The notes: generated from the letters alone by a model not told the origin. DNA of 64,000 nt from Nitrospira sp. (GCA_024760525.1 CP060499.1:1488001-1552000), one strand, 5' to 3'; positions 27,544-36,325 are shown, counted from the first letter of the stretch. Translations and numbers: made by a program.

Positions 27544-27979
27544 CTCGTCATGAGATCCATTGAAAGAATCGCCAAGGTTGTTTTAGCCTGCCATCCATCG
27601 CACGGCTAACCTTGCGACAGAGCGTGGGAGCCATGGACAAGCGACCGATTCAAGAGTTGCTCCAGGTTCGGGTCCTGACCGCTGTCTTTCCGCGGATCAT
27701 TATTACAACGCCCCGCCGACGAGGATGTCTGAGCTTTACGTCGTAGGTGCGAATGGCTATGATGGAAGCAAAGAACGCTGGTGGATCAATGGACGCATTG
27801 TTGAGATTAGGCCCACCTTGTTGCGACGACCTGGTGAGGAGCAACGGGAGAGGAGCCCCCTTAAACGACACAGTGTGATGACGGTGCAAGAACGCAAGTT
27901 CTCATAAAAGAGGAACCTCTGAACGATTACGGGGGCCTCGCGTGGCTGGATTGTTTTACAATAACCGTCAGAATAAACA
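27544..27979. other. Intergenic, no gene supported
   Basis: A 60-residue plus-strand frame (27725-27907) is open, but its ATG has no ribosome site at a workable distance and the product is unremarkable, so I do not call it. No RNA motif was recognised. Confidence 0.3.
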
Positions 27980-28291
27980 GTGGCGCTCATGACGATTGTG
28001 TGTGACGCATCGGCGGGAAGCGGTGTTGAACGAAAGGAATTGGTGGTGACACAAGACGAGAAAGATGCACCAGGGGTGGACGGCAATCAAGAAGGGCCGA
28101 AAAGCGAGTTGAAGGTGGGCTGGCACTGGTACCGCCTCACCCCTGGCACCGACCCGTTTCCTGTCAGGGTATATCTGATCGACACGATTCGATTCGCATG
28201 GCTCTGTGATCCGAGATATCCACTGCCGGAAAATCGGCGCGTAGAAAACTGCACGGGAGATTTTCTAGAGTTCATTCCAGCGCCGAAATAG
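27980..28291 (+). CDS. Hypothetical small protein
   Basis: Up to 103 residues from a GTG; an internal GTG near 28046 behind AAAGGA is an alternative start giving about 80 residues. The middle WHWYRLTPGTDPFPVRVYLI and CDPRYPLPENRRVENCTGDF look like a real beta-rich domain with two Cys. No signal peptide or known family. Confidence rests on composition only. Confidence 0.45.
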   Translation: MALMTIVCDASAGSGVERKELVVTQDEKDAPGVDGNQEGPKSELKVGWHWYRLTPGTDPFPVRVYLIDTIRFAWLCDPRYPLPENRRVENCTGDFLEFIPAPK

Positions 28292-28521
28292 TCCACGAGT
28301 ACCCTAGCTGTTCTTCGGGTGGTGAGAGACCCGCAGCCAGGGTTCTGAGAGTGTTGACGGATCATTCCTGGTCCTTGAAGCGATAGAGATCATCTTTCAG
28401 GACGGCTGGCTATGTCGATGAGATGGGTTGACCCAAGGAGATACGGTCCTGAAATGCACAAACGCTGTAGTGAGGGATTTTTTGTGTTGCAATGAAGAGA
28501 ATTTGAGACTACCGTAAAAGT

Positions 28522-28731
28522 ATGAGCGAGAAGAACGGGTTGGTCCGTCATTTGGAAACGCGAGCAGCCGATCTGGAGGAGTGGATGGCTGAACATGGCT
28601 CCGCTGTCATGCGAGACCAACGGCATCTTGATGCAGACTCAACGGAGCGTAAGTATTGGACCTATGGCTATCTGATCGCCCTGCAAGACGTATTGGATCT
28701 AATTGCAGAAATGGACATTCTGATATTGTAA
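28522..28731 (+). CDS. Hypothetical 69-residue protein
   Basis: A short helical protein with heptad-like charge spacing (HLETRAADLEEWMAEHGSAV) and a hydrophobic C-terminal helix (YLIALQDVLDLIAEMDILIL). No ribosome site is obvious. The amphipathic pattern supports coding. The function is unknown. Confidence 0.45.
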   Translation: MSEKNGLVRHLETRAADLEEWMAEHGSAVMRDQRHLDADSTERKYWTYGYLIALQDVLDLIAEMDILIL

Positions 28732-29088
28732 CCTCGTCCTACGCAGGTAAGCCTGCATTGTACAGCGACCACCTCAAAGTTTGTCCGAGTGAGTCGATCT
28801 TCCAGAACCAGAACCAGATCCAGTAGCGATCAACCTGCTATAGAGTAGCTTAGCCCCACCCATTCTCACGTACCCCGGACTTTCATTTAAGGTGGCTTTG
28901 GTGGGCTTTCCCGCCACCAATGATCGTTTGAACCGGCGCACCCAGCCTCCGTCATGGGATAGGTGCCATATTCCATTTGCAGCACCAGGACAAAGGGAGG
29001 AGGCTTGCTTTCGCAGGGTGGCGGAAAATTAGAAAGGCACTTGACACGCAAGAGACCCGCCCCGGGGATGGGTACAGGCTGGAAATGC
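28732..29088. other. Intergenic, no gene supported
   Basis: About 360 bases. An imperfect hairpin (about 28890-28917, GGTGGC...GCCACC) is visible and may act as a weak terminator. Nothing else is supported. Confidence 0.3.
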
Positions 29089-29733
29089 TTACTCGCTTCC
29101 CGCGAAGGGTGGCGCCGTCACATCGGTGCGGTGCCAGGTCGCAAGAATCAGCAACGTGTACTGGTTGTAAAATGCTCGTCCAATCAGTTTGGGAGTGGAC
29201 CCGAGAAACTCACCGGTTCGGTGATCGAAAACATCTACATGGAGCCGGACGTACCCGCTTTGGCTCTGATTCTTGTAGAGTGTGAGTTCGGGGAGCGAGA
29301 AGGGAATCAATACGCTCTGAACGGGCGGCATACCCACGAATGTCATTCCCTGCATGGTCCCGAACGATTCGGCCATCACACGCACCGAATATGGCGCAAT
29401 GTCTCGGGCGGAGACACGATAGCCTTGGCGGCCCAACTCCGCGGCCACGGCATCCCTGATGTATAGAATGTCGCGCGATGGACGATCAATCACGCCTGCC
29501 TCCCCATTCGTCATGCGAGGCCTGGACTGAGCGCTGTCGAGCCCAGTTGCATCCACGTCTACATTGACGCCCTCGGGCAGGCGAATCGATAGATTCTTCA
29601 GGGCCTGCTCGACTGCCTGAGTCAACAGGACCTGCTCAACCGCCGTTCGAGGAGTGCGTGACACTTCTTGTTCAAGGGCGCACCCCGTCACCATGCCCGT
29701 GAGCGCACAGAGGAGAAAAGGAGTAACCTTCAT
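29089..29733 (-). CDS. Lipoprotein of unknown function
   Basis: 214 residues from the ATG at 29733, which has AAGGAAG eight bases ahead; the upstream extension to 29862 is rejected. The lipobox MVTGC puts the lipid on Cys18. The body is alpha/beta, with EQVLLTQAVEQALKNLSIRL, then IDRPSRDILYIRDAVAAELG and PFSLPELTLYKNQSQSGYVR. Similar lipoproteins occur in many Gram-negative genomes without assigned role. It probably faces the periplasm at the outer membrane. No operon partner. Confidence 0.7.
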   Translation of the reverse strand: MKVTPFLLCALTGMVTGCALEQEVSRTPRTAVEQVLLTQAVEQALKNLSIRLPEGVNVDVDATGLDSAQSRPRMTNGEAGVIDRPSRDILYIRDAVAAELGRQGYRVSARDIAPYSVRVMAESFGTMQGMTFVGMPPVQSVLIPFSLPELTLYKNQSQSGYVRLHVDVFDHRTGEFLGSTPKLIGRAFYNQYTLLILATWHRTDVTAPPFAGSE

Positions 29734-30532
29734 ACGGAGCTTCCTTCGGGAAAATAATTCGAGCTGGGTATTGCCAATCTCCAGATGAGTGTTCAGTTCA
29801 TGCTGGAACCAGTCAGCTCTTATGCGCATGCCAAATGGTATCCACTGGAGAAACCATTCCATCGTCCGGTTCGAAACGCACTAAAGTCGTATAAATTGTC
29901 GTCGGGGAGGAAATCACTCCCGCACCACTATCGACACACTCGCAATCATTCTTAGACCTGAATCATGATAACCTGACCATTCCCTTGATTTAGGCTAGGA
30001 ATAGCCCTCAGGGCCGCCAAAGGGATCAAAGCAGGGCGGTTTCCAACCCGCACGGGAGATGCGGAGGCCCCTCGCTAAATGCTGGTATTACAGAGTGAGC
30101 AAGTCGCCCGTGGCTCATCCATGGTTATGTAAGCAATACCTGGAGGTTCCGGTTCAAGCGACGCACGGCTCACGCAACCGACTCATCCCACATACTCCTC
30201 CGTCATGGTCAGGGTCTCGGTTAAGGAATGGGCAGCTAGGATAAAAAGCGTAGTTTCCCTACTGCTCCCCAGCCGATGATCCAGGAGAAATCTGCCGTAT
30301 TATGATAATGTGTGGCGGCCTGCTTGCGCTGAGTGTGTGGAATCGTATTGTTGAGGCCGTAGCTGCGACCTATGCGATGACTGGTGGGGACAGTCCGTAT
30401 CGTGCATCGATGCAAGCCATCGTGGCGACAGGACGAGCGGCCGGCTGAACTAGCCGTGTCTCATCTTAGGGCCATCCGACACGGCACCGTCGGTATGACT
30501 ATCAGGAAGGGATAGCACCGCAATCGATTCAA
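29734..30532. other. Long intergenic region with one possible tiny ORF
   Basis: About 800 bases with no confident gene. A 48-residue frame at 30302-30448 (plus) reads MIMCGGLLALSVWNRIVEAV and is Ala-rich and plausible, but AGGAG lies about 15 bases before its ATG, too far for comfort. GC-rich segments near 30010-30070 fold locally, but no known RNA family was recognised. Confidence 0.3.
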
Positions 30533-30637
30533 TTACCCCGGACCCTTGTACCCTGTATTCATCATCGCCCAGACGATGATAGCCAATGCAAACGCTCCAA
30601 GGATAACGTACGTGATGATGTCGGCTTTACCAGGCAT
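30533..30637 (-). CDS. 34-residue single-helix membrane microprotein
   Basis: The ATG at 30637 has AAGGAGG eight bases upstream; a second ATG two codons earlier is too close to that site. The product is MPGKADIITYVILGAFALAI and then IVWAMMNTGYKGPG: a short charged start, one membrane helix and a basic end. The optimal ribosome site and clear helix make it likely real. Its function is unknown; respiratory-complex or transporter regulators have this shape. Confidence 0.6.
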   Translation of the reverse strand: MPGKADIITYVILGAFALAIIVWAMMNTGYKGPG

Positions 30638-30831
30638 TGGCATGACCTCCTTGATAAATGGAAGGAATCGCCTAGAGCTTGAGCTGAGAACACGCCACTG
30701 GGAGTAGAACAGTCGCGGAAATCTTATTCCCTCGTTCGGACGCAATCAATGCCATGTCCGTATCGTCGGTAGCGGAGCACCTACGCTCTAGGCAGGCGAT
30801 CACGGATACAGTTGACGTTCACCCTTAGAGT

Positions 30832-31398
30832 TCAGATGCCAGCCCATCCCAAGTGCGTGCGAATTAAAGCCTGAGGATGGGCACGGATGATGTCGAACAT
30901 ATCCGTTGCTATGCCTTGGATTGAGGCATAACAGCACAACGCGATTAATGGATATGTGGCAATGAGTGCGGTCGCATGGCGTTCGTAGAGCATAAAGGCC
31001 TGACGAGTCTCTTGAGACGTAAATGGCCCCGGCCCACCTACGGCACGAACAGTCGTATAGCCGAGCTGACGAGCCATGTTCGGTAAGGTGGCCAGCCGAT
31101 CCAGAGAATCCTCCAGATTGAAGCCGCCGTCACAGTACCAGTCTTCCGCAGACGAGATGTGAAGCTGCTTCGTGGCTTGCAGCGCCGGACCGTTGAGGCC
31201 GTGATAGGACAATTCACCGAGGGCTACCGGGATGGTCAAGGGTGGCGGAACAATCCAGACACAGAACTCGTGGCCGGCCAGGCCGGCTTTGAGAAAAGAG
31301 GCGGTCACCTGAATAAACTCCGTGGGCCGTCGATAAAACAAACAGAGGTGGGAGCCCAACGGGATGTCGTGAGTGCCGCGAATCCCACTAGCAGGCAT
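30832..31398 (-). CDS. MEDS-domain (DcmR-like) sensory protein
   Basis: 188 residues from the ATG at 31398 behind GGAGGG. GSHLCLFYRRPTEFIQVTAS followed by FLKAGLAGHEFCVWIV is the hallmark of the MEDS domain, found in the dichloromethane regulator DcmR and in sensor kinases of methanogens and methylotrophs. The protein has only this domain, with no HTH or kinase part, so it may be a stand-alone ligand sensor or anti-regulator. Its Cys residues and HLCLFY could bind a ligand. No partner gene is adjacent. Confidence 0.8.
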   Translation of the reverse strand: MPASGIRGTHDIPLGSHLCLFYRRPTEFIQVTASFLKAGLAGHEFCVWIVPPPLTIPVALGELSYHGLNGPALQATKQLHISSAEDWYCDGGFNLEDSLDRLATLPNMARQLGYTTVRAVGGPGPFTSQETRQAFMLYERHATALIATYPLIALCCYASIQGIATDMFDIIRAHPQALIRTHLGWAGI

Positions 31399-32208
31399 GA
31401 GAATACCCTCCTTCCTCACGTGGAGGCTCTGACTTCTGCGCGTGATTGCAGGAAAGGCTCCGAAGGTACCCCAGGGGGCAGAGTCGCTTGGCCATCGAGT
31501 GGCTCCACGGCGCAACTTACTGTGCCGGACCGTCTCGGCAGAGAATATGGAGTTGGTCGCACGCTCGTTGTTCGGTGAGTTCTTTCAGTGCGATGAGAAC
31601 CGCTGGGGAGCGCATGAGCAACCCCTGACGGGGACCAAAGCTATGTATAAATACACCAGGATGGGAGGGAAATGATACCCTAGTAATTTAACGTACGTTA
31701 AGTACGGTAGTTGATCCGCCACTCGTGAGGAGGGGCGAGTTATTCGAGGGGAACATCCCATGACGTGACCTGTGAACTCCCATCGAGGGGGTGAAGGAGG
31801 GCATGCAAGCGGGTTGGAGAACAGGGCAGGACGTTCACGATCTTCGGCGCACCGAAATGAGGAAGTGACGAGGAGCAGGAGTGTCTGAGAATGTCGCTAT
31901 GAGATCAGCGGTCACAAAATACGGTCAGTGTTGATCGTCATGGCGTCACGAGTGGAGATGATCTCCGGGAGGCAGCGAAGCGGCTTGATCGGCACATCCA
32001 GGAGAAAAAGGTGACACGTCCAGTGACACGGTAGGTCGTTTCGGTGGGAGGTTTCGAGACTTGGGCTATACAGGGATGGCTATGGCGAGGTTGCAGAACG
32101 GCAATTGTCGTTGATGGCCTGCGTTCTCAGAGAGCCACTGAGACCCCTTCACCAGGTTCTCGTCCGATTGTGGTGTCGGGTACATGCGGGAAATTCTTCG
32201 AGGCGCGG
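31399..32208. other. Long intergenic region, no gene supported
   Basis: About 810 bases. Open frames on the plus strand (around 31440-31680 and 32044-32420) are mostly shadows or lack ribosome sites. A perfect 14-bp palindrome lies at 31688-31701 and is listed separately. Nothing else was recognised. Confidence 0.3.
31688..31701. repeat. Perfect 14-bp palindrome, possible operator
   Basis: TTAACGTACGTTAA is its own reverse complement and sits in AT-rich intergenic DNA about 290 bp upstream of the MEDS-domain gene. Such symmetric sites are typical of dimeric repressors. No regulator is known for it, and one copy is too few to be sure. Confidence 0.3.
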
Positions 32209-32748
32209 TTACTTGAATGGGTCCGATTCGCGGATGAGTTCCGGCGGCGGCGTTGGGCCGTAGTTCTCATCCACCGCGTGCTCCCACACGCCATCATGTG
32301 CCGGAGTCATTCCCCATCCGCGTGCATATATCAAGTTCACGAGCGGTTGGGCTTCAGGGCCAACGCCGATGACACGACCGACAATGGTCATATCGGCCCA
32401 ACTGCGGTAGGAACTGGGTAACGTGTGATGTTTCCTCACGACAATCCAATACTTCCCTGCGTCGTGATCGCTTGGGCCGGGAGGAAGTTGTGGACGGTAA
32501 TTCTCATCGAGTGGCCGATTCTTAACGTGCAACCAGAGGTGTCCATTGCGCATTTCCTCCTTCACAATGACGGCCCCTAGTATGACAAGCCGATCTTGAT
32601 ACAGTTCGGGCGTGGCAGCCAGCCAAGAAAACTTGAGCGTCGGATCAGCCTCTTCCAGATATTTGCGCGGCACGGCGGTGCACCCGACGGTCATGCAGAG
32701 GACCGTCATGAAGAGAATCTGAGTCAATCTGCTCGCGCTGATCCGCAT
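32209..32748 (-). CDS. Slp-family outer-membrane lipoprotein
   Basis: About 179 residues from the ATG at 32748. A lipoprotein signal peptide (ILFMTVLCMTVGC) gives the lipidated Cys. The text FSWLAATPELYQDRLVILGA, then YWIVVRKHHTLP and TIVGRVIGVGP, matches Slp, the starvation-inducible outer-membrane lipoprotein family. Members are found in the outer membrane and linked to stationary phase or stress; the molecular role is unclear. It ends with a Pro-rich tail and lies just outside the tRNA-Ser-bounded island. Confidence 0.82.
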   Translation of the reverse strand: MRISASRLTQILFMTVLCMTVGCTAVPRKYLEEADPTLKFSWLAATPELYQDRLVILGAVIVKEEMRNGHLWLHVKNRPLDENYRPQLPPGPSDHDAGKYWIVVRKHHTLPSSYRSWADMTIVGRVIGVGPEAQPLVNLIYARGWGMTPAHDGVWEHAVDENYGPTPPPELIRESDPFK

Positions 32749-32932
32749 ACTGTGCTTGAGTTTGACGTTCTGACCGGTCACAGCTTTCGTACTCGTGCTC
32801 GAGCCATACCGCATGGACCTGAGGTCTCGGTAGACGATGATCGCTTATATCTATCAAACATTGTCGGCTCTTGGCTTCTAACTTTTGTCGAAAGAGGACG
32901 GGCCATGAGTGGGCGAGTTGTAGCAGAGGACT

Positions 32933-33034
32933 TCCGGGCTATCAACTGGTGGTGGATGACACTGTCTTGATAAATGGAGGAGGGGCAAGATTCGAACACG
33001 CGGATGAGTTCTCCCATCTCCGGTTTTCAAGACC
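32933..33034. repeat. Direct repeat copy 1: tRNA-Ser 3' half plus flank (att-like scar)
   Basis: About 102 bases that match 36111-36213 with roughly 14 differences. The match covers 42 bases downstream of the tRNA, the CCA end, T-arm, variable arm and anticodon stem-loop of tRNA-Ser, and ends after the anticodon (shared CCCATCTCCGGTTTTCAAGA, then CC). The 5' half of the tRNA is absent, so it cannot function. Such half-tRNA duplications are left at the far end of elements integrated into a tRNA. Confidence 0.85.
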
Positions 33035-33613
33035 AACTAGAACCATGTGCGCTTGATTGTTTCAAAAATACAGAATGATGTGGAAACACGCAACAGGAGC
33101 GAGCCGTAAGGTTCTTGGAAGGTTTGGATGCAGTTGCGTCCTCTAGCCCATAGCTATTTACATCCAGCGCACCAAGCATGAGGATAGGGAGGTTCTTGGA
33201 ATTCATGAATGTTACGAAGGACGTGGATTTTATGAGCGTGATGTCGTCGGATAGAGGACTGGCCGGGAATGATGAAAACAGAGCTGTTCCCACGTTCCAC
33301 ATTTCTGGCAGTTTCCAAACCACTCAGTGATGAGGAGTGTCATGGTTGGTTCCGACGTCACACAGCACGTTCGGCAGAGAAACCTGGTATGAGGTGTGTT
33401 CATGATCAACCTCTCTCCAAAGGATCAAGTATAGCTGACAGTGGAGAAATCACATGGCGAGAGGAAGTGCCGCAATTCCGGACATATAGGGGCTGTTCGT
33501 GGCCTGGTTCAAACGAGGGGGCAGCGGCGAGGGGACACGTAAGAAGAGGTGTGACGAGCTTGCCCTCGATCAAACACGCCAGTATTCTACGACCTCGTCC
33601 AAGGGGGTGAGAC
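33035..33613. other. Start of the tRNA-Ser island, no gene supported
   Basis: About 580 bases directly inside the island boundary. Open frames exist but none has a ribosome site or known domain. An integrase would be expected here or near 36.1 kb, but none was found on either strand. Confidence 0.3.
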
Positions 33614-33886
33614 ATGGGGACCAACGAGTCTGACTCCAAGTTACGTGTGGAGTGGCAAGTGGTGAAGCACGCGCCAGCGTCGTTTGGCATAACTTTATTG
33701 ACGGTCTGTTCTCTGATCGGAGGAGGGCTTTATTGGCACTTTCACGCAAAGCTGGTACTCCAGACAGACAAGATCGCATTTCTCAGAGAAGAAAATGACC
33801 GGTTAAGGAACGAAATCGAAAGGCTGGTGAAGATCAATACTCTTCAAGGCGCAGCATTGAAGGAGATCCCAGATACGAAAAAATAG
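33614..33886 (+). CDS. Small membrane protein with coiled coil
   Basis: 90 residues with AAGGGGGTG before the ATG. One membrane helix (SFGITLLTVCSLIGGGLYWH, about 23-42) is followed by a coiled coil (KIAFLREENDRLRNEIERLV). It may be a short membrane-anchored oligomeriser similar in layout to FtsB/FtsL-like proteins, though no homology is claimed. It lies inside the tRNA-Ser island. Confidence 0.6.
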   Translation: MGTNESDSKLRVEWQVVKHAPASFGITLLTVCSLIGGGLYWHFHAKLVLQTDKIAFLREENDRLRNEIERLVKINTLQGAALKEIPDTKK

Positions 33887-34043
33887 TTGAAACACGACGG
33901 AGCTTTCTTTTTTGGCGTGACCGTCAACAATCGGCCAGAGGGAAGTGCGCCGTTGACGATCCAAGCTTTAGTGCGTAGGCTACAGGTCGAAAAATCCTGA
34001 CACTCGTCGGTCTTAGGCGTGGTTCTGTTCCACTGCGGGAACG

Positions 34044-34370
34044 CTACGAAAGATTTTTCTCTTCGACGGTGATGTCCTTATACTTTGAAATCTGAATTCG
34101 TTTGCCGGGATTCTGCTGGACCTTCTTGATGACCTTGTCGATTACGAATTGTCGCAACTCCTGGATGGACATGGGGTCAGCTAAAAACTCCTCGTTGATC
34201 ACGAGGTGCCAGGACTGCTTGCCGACGCCGTTGGTAAAGCTAAATGTCGGTCTTATATCCTGACGGAACTTTACGTCTACGAATTGCTTTTCGAGACATT
34301 CCCGGATGGACTGAAGTTTTGTCGGAACCATTCCACCTTTTCCACTCTCAGTGTCCACGGAATCCTCCAT
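34044..34370 (-). CDS. Hypothetical protein, 108 residues
   Basis: A cytoplasmic alpha/beta protein: LQSIRECLEKQFVDVKFRQD, then WHLVINEEFLADPMSIQELR and a basic tail that includes IQISKYKDITVEEKNLS. An ATG at codon 14 is an alternative start. No family is recognised. It lies within the island, directly downstream of the decayed response regulator on the same strand, and might have been its partner. Confidence 0.55.
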   Translation of the reverse strand: MEDSVDTESGKGGMVPTKLQSIRECLEKQFVDVKFRQDIRPTFSFTNGVGKQSWHLVINEEFLADPMSIQELRQFVIDKVIKKVQQNPGKRIQISKYKDITVEEKNLS

Positions 34371-34394
34371 AACGTATAGATTGAAGTCTGGTCT

Positions 34395-34750
34395 GCCTAA
34401 AGAGCACGGAATGGATGGCCTGGTAGAAGTCCTCCGGCGAAGCTTCCTTCGTCAGGTAGGCCGACGCGCCCGCAACCTTCATGTCCCGAGCGACTCCGCC
34501 ACTTGGGTTGACTGAGCCCGATAATGATGATGTGGGGACCCGTCGTCGTAATCCGTCGCGTCGCTTCGATTTCATTCGTTCTGGTCATGTCCCGATCCAT
34601 GGGGATGACCATCTGGATGTTCCTGCTAGGTAACCTCACAGGCCTGCTTGCCATTTTCGGCTTCGCCGATGACCTCGAAGCCGTCGTAGGAACAGATCAG
34701 GCTCCTCGACTCTTGGCGGAGCAAAGATGGTCATCGACCACCGGTACGTG
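34395..34750 (-). pseudogene. Decayed response-regulator receiver domain
   Basis: Pieces of a NarL/FixJ-type receiver domain lie in three frames: VVDDHL near 34740, YDGFEVIGEAENGKQACEV near 34670, EIEATRRITTTGPHIIIIGL near 34540, and MKVAGASAYLTKEASPEDFY near 34450. Frameshifts and a stop separate them. The phospho-acceptor region is damaged and no HTH domain follows. It is clearly a dead copy carried by the island. Confidence 0.8.
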
Positions 34751-35116
34751 AACGGGATCTGAGGGTGCCATCCTACCATTGTCGAAAGCTGAGGTTCATT
34801 CCTTCATGACGCTGAAGTGCTAGGCGGAGCGATCGGCTTAGTCACATATATACTCTGGTGATGGGGGAGTCGGCAGGGCCGCTTCTCTCTCATGGTCAGG
34901 AGAAAAGTGGCCCTAGATGAGTTAGGCCTTGGTTAAGGGCTGCTTGCCCCTAGTATACTTGGTCACCACGGTGTCCTTAGCTTCATTAAGGGAGTCTCCC
35001 AGTACCGACCGAGACAAGGAGACGATAGCATGACACTAGAACAGAGCAGTGGAAACATGACGAACCGGTAACGGAAACGCTATCGAGGGCTTTATGGAAA
35101 TATTGCGCTGTTCGTG
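34751..35116. other. Leader region before UspA gene, with a 13-codon ORF
   Basis: No normal gene. A 13-residue frame at 35030-35071 (MTLEQSSGNMTNR) follows a good AAGGAG site and ends about 45 bases before an intrinsic terminator. This resembles a leader peptide/attenuator, or simply a remnant gene end. Nothing else was recognised. Confidence 0.3.
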
Positions 35117-35152
35117 GGGCTCCGTTCTTGAAAAGGACGGAGCTTTCTTTTT
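35117..35152 (+). terminator. Intrinsic terminator upstream of UspA gene
   Basis: GCTCCGTT pairs with GACGGAGC across a short loop and is followed by TTTCTTTTT. The right arm plus T-run (GACGGAGCTTTCTTTTT) recurs at 33894-33911 without a left arm. It lies 48 bp before the UspA start. Confidence 0.8.
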
Positions 35153-35199
35153 GCCGCCAACGATTGGGGGCCTCACGTCGGTTTAACACGGAGTCCTAA

Positions 35200-35691
35200 A
35201 TGCGGATCCTTGTGGCAGTGGACGAATCCGAAAACGCTTTGCATGCCGTGCGATATGTGGGGTCGCTTCTCCAGCAGACACCAAGTGTCATCGTTACGCT
35301 CTTTCATGTACTTAAACCCATACCACGTGGCTTATTGGAGCATGGCGGATCTGAAAATCCCCACATGGAAGAGGTGCTGAGCGATCGTTTGAGGGAAGAA
35401 CGGGAGGCGTGGGTGAGGAAGGAAAAAGAGGCAGAATGCCCAATTCTCGAGCGAGCCTGCGAAACATTGATCCGTGCCGGCTTTGACAAAAGCAGAGTCG
35501 CCCTGAAGTTTGGACATGAGGACAACATCGCGAATACCATTCTCGAAGAGGCGAAAAAGGGAGATCACGACACCATTGTCGTGGGACGCACGGGCACGAC
35601 TGGAATCACGCGGATCTTCGGCGGCGGTATCACTGACCATCTACTGCGTGATGCGCAAGACGTGGCGATCTGGATCATCACAAAGCCTTGA
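35200..35691 (+). CDS. Universal stress protein (UspA family)
   Basis: 163 residues. MRILVAVDESENALHAVRYV is the standard UspA beginning, and VVGRTGTTGITRIFGGGITD near the end is the ATP-binding G-rich loop in slightly altered form (RTGTTG in place of G-xx-G-x9-G-S/T). An internal charged stretch (about 60-85) is typical of the longer bacterial type. It is cytoplasmic and probably a stress-induced dimer. It lies inside the tRNA-Ser island, so it may be acquired cargo, and the terminator just upstream implies its own promoter in 35153-35199. Confidence 0.9.
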   Translation: MRILVAVDESENALHAVRYVGSLLQQTPSVIVTLFHVLKPIPRGLLEHGGSENPHMEEVLSDRLREEREAWVRKEKEAECPILERACETLIRAGFDKSRVALKFGHEDNIANTILEEAKKGDHDTIVVGRTGTTGITRIFGGGITDHLLRDAQDVAIWIITKP

Positions 35692-35726
35692 GCATTCATA
35701 GAACACCTCGTCGGTAATCCGAGCAG

Positions 35727-35942
35727 CTACTCTGATATGATCATGGCGTCCGCTGTCGATCCTCTTCCGCCACAACCCATTCCGCCCTCGCCGGTCCCGC
35801 CACCAAAGCCTGAACCCATTCCTCCCGGGAATCCGCAGTCACCCCCAAGCTCGCCGTAAGGCTCATCGTCTTGATGAATAGGTGATGTCACTTCCCCTCC
35901 GGTAGGTGGTCCTGTGCGATAACCGGCGGGAACTTTACCCAT
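35727..35942 (-). CDS. Gly-rich small protein, translationally coupled
   Basis: 71 residues from the ATG at 35942, which overlaps the end of the Zn-ribbon gene by 8 bases. The C-terminal half is strongly Gly-rich (GMGSGFGGGTGEGGMGCGGR). Coupling suggests expression together with the Zn-ribbon protein. Low complexity means that coding is not certain; no family is recognised. Confidence 0.4.
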   Translation of the reverse strand: MGKVPAGYRTGPPTGGEVTSPIHQDDEPYGELGGDCGFPGGMGSGFGGGTGEGGMGCGGRGSTADAMIISE

Positions 35943-36108
35943 TGAGTTGATGATAGTGAATCTCTGCTTGTAGCAGATTCTTACAACCAGGACATAGAAG
36001 AGTGATCCCGGAGTATTTGTTGCCCACCCCTTCGTAGTTGCCAATTGGTTCGATCTTGAGATTGGCGATCCTCTTTCCACAGTAGGGGCACGTTCCGGTG
36101 TCCGGCAT
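35935..36108 (-). CDS. Small zinc-ribbon protein
   Basis: 57 residues. Two Cys pairs, TCPYCGKRI and LLCPGCKNLL, are about 29 residues apart and form a zinc ribbon; between them lies IGNYEGVGNKYSGI. The ATG at 36108 is only 3 bases from the repeat that flanks tRNA-Ser, so the gene starts right at the tRNA boundary and its promoter must lie in or beyond the tRNA. The open frame extends further, but that part is antisense to the tRNA. The fold is likely, the role unknown. Confidence 0.6.
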   Translation of the reverse strand: MPDTGTCPYCGKRIANLKIEPIGNYEGVGNKYSGITLLCPGCKNLLQAEIHYHQLNG

Positions 36109-36110
36109 AG

Positions 36111-36213
36111 TCCGGGCTATCCATTGGCGGTGGATGACACTGCATTGATAGATGGCGGAGGGGGCGAGATTTGAACTCGCGGATGGGTTACCCCATCTCC
36201 GGTTTTCAAGACC
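36111..36213. repeat. Direct repeat copy 2: intact end at tRNA-Ser
   Basis: The counterpart of 32933-33034. It covers the 3' half of the functional tRNA-Ser and 42 bases downstream. The two copies bound a segment of about 3.1 kb and are in the same orientation, as expected for attL/attR. Confidence 0.85.
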
Positions 36214-36242
36214 GGCACGTTCGGCCGCTCCGTCACCCCTCC
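36153..36242 (-). tRNA. tRNA-Ser (TGA anticodon)
   Basis: A 90-base class II tRNA with long variable arm: acceptor GGAGGGG pairs with CCCCTCC, anticodon stem CCGGT/ACCGG surrounds CTTGAAA (anticodon TGA, decoding TCA), T-arm GCGAG-TTCAAAT-CTCGC, CCA encoded at 36155-36153. It is the intact partner of the half copy at 32975-33034. A fragment of serS lies upstream of its 5' end. Confidence 0.97.
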
Positions 36243-36325
36243 AACCCTGCTTGACCCGACCGGGAGCCCTTAAGATGGTTCTTGGCGACCGAAAATGGTT
36301 CCCCGAGTGGCTTCTGTCTGGATTC

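Noticed and set aside
28963..29466. 167-codon plus-strand frame
   Set aside because: Antisense to the lipoprotein gene at 29089 and without recognisable features.
32975..33056. Functional second tRNA-Ser
   Set aside because: Only the 3' half from the anticodon stem onward is present; no acceptor or D-arm partner follows.
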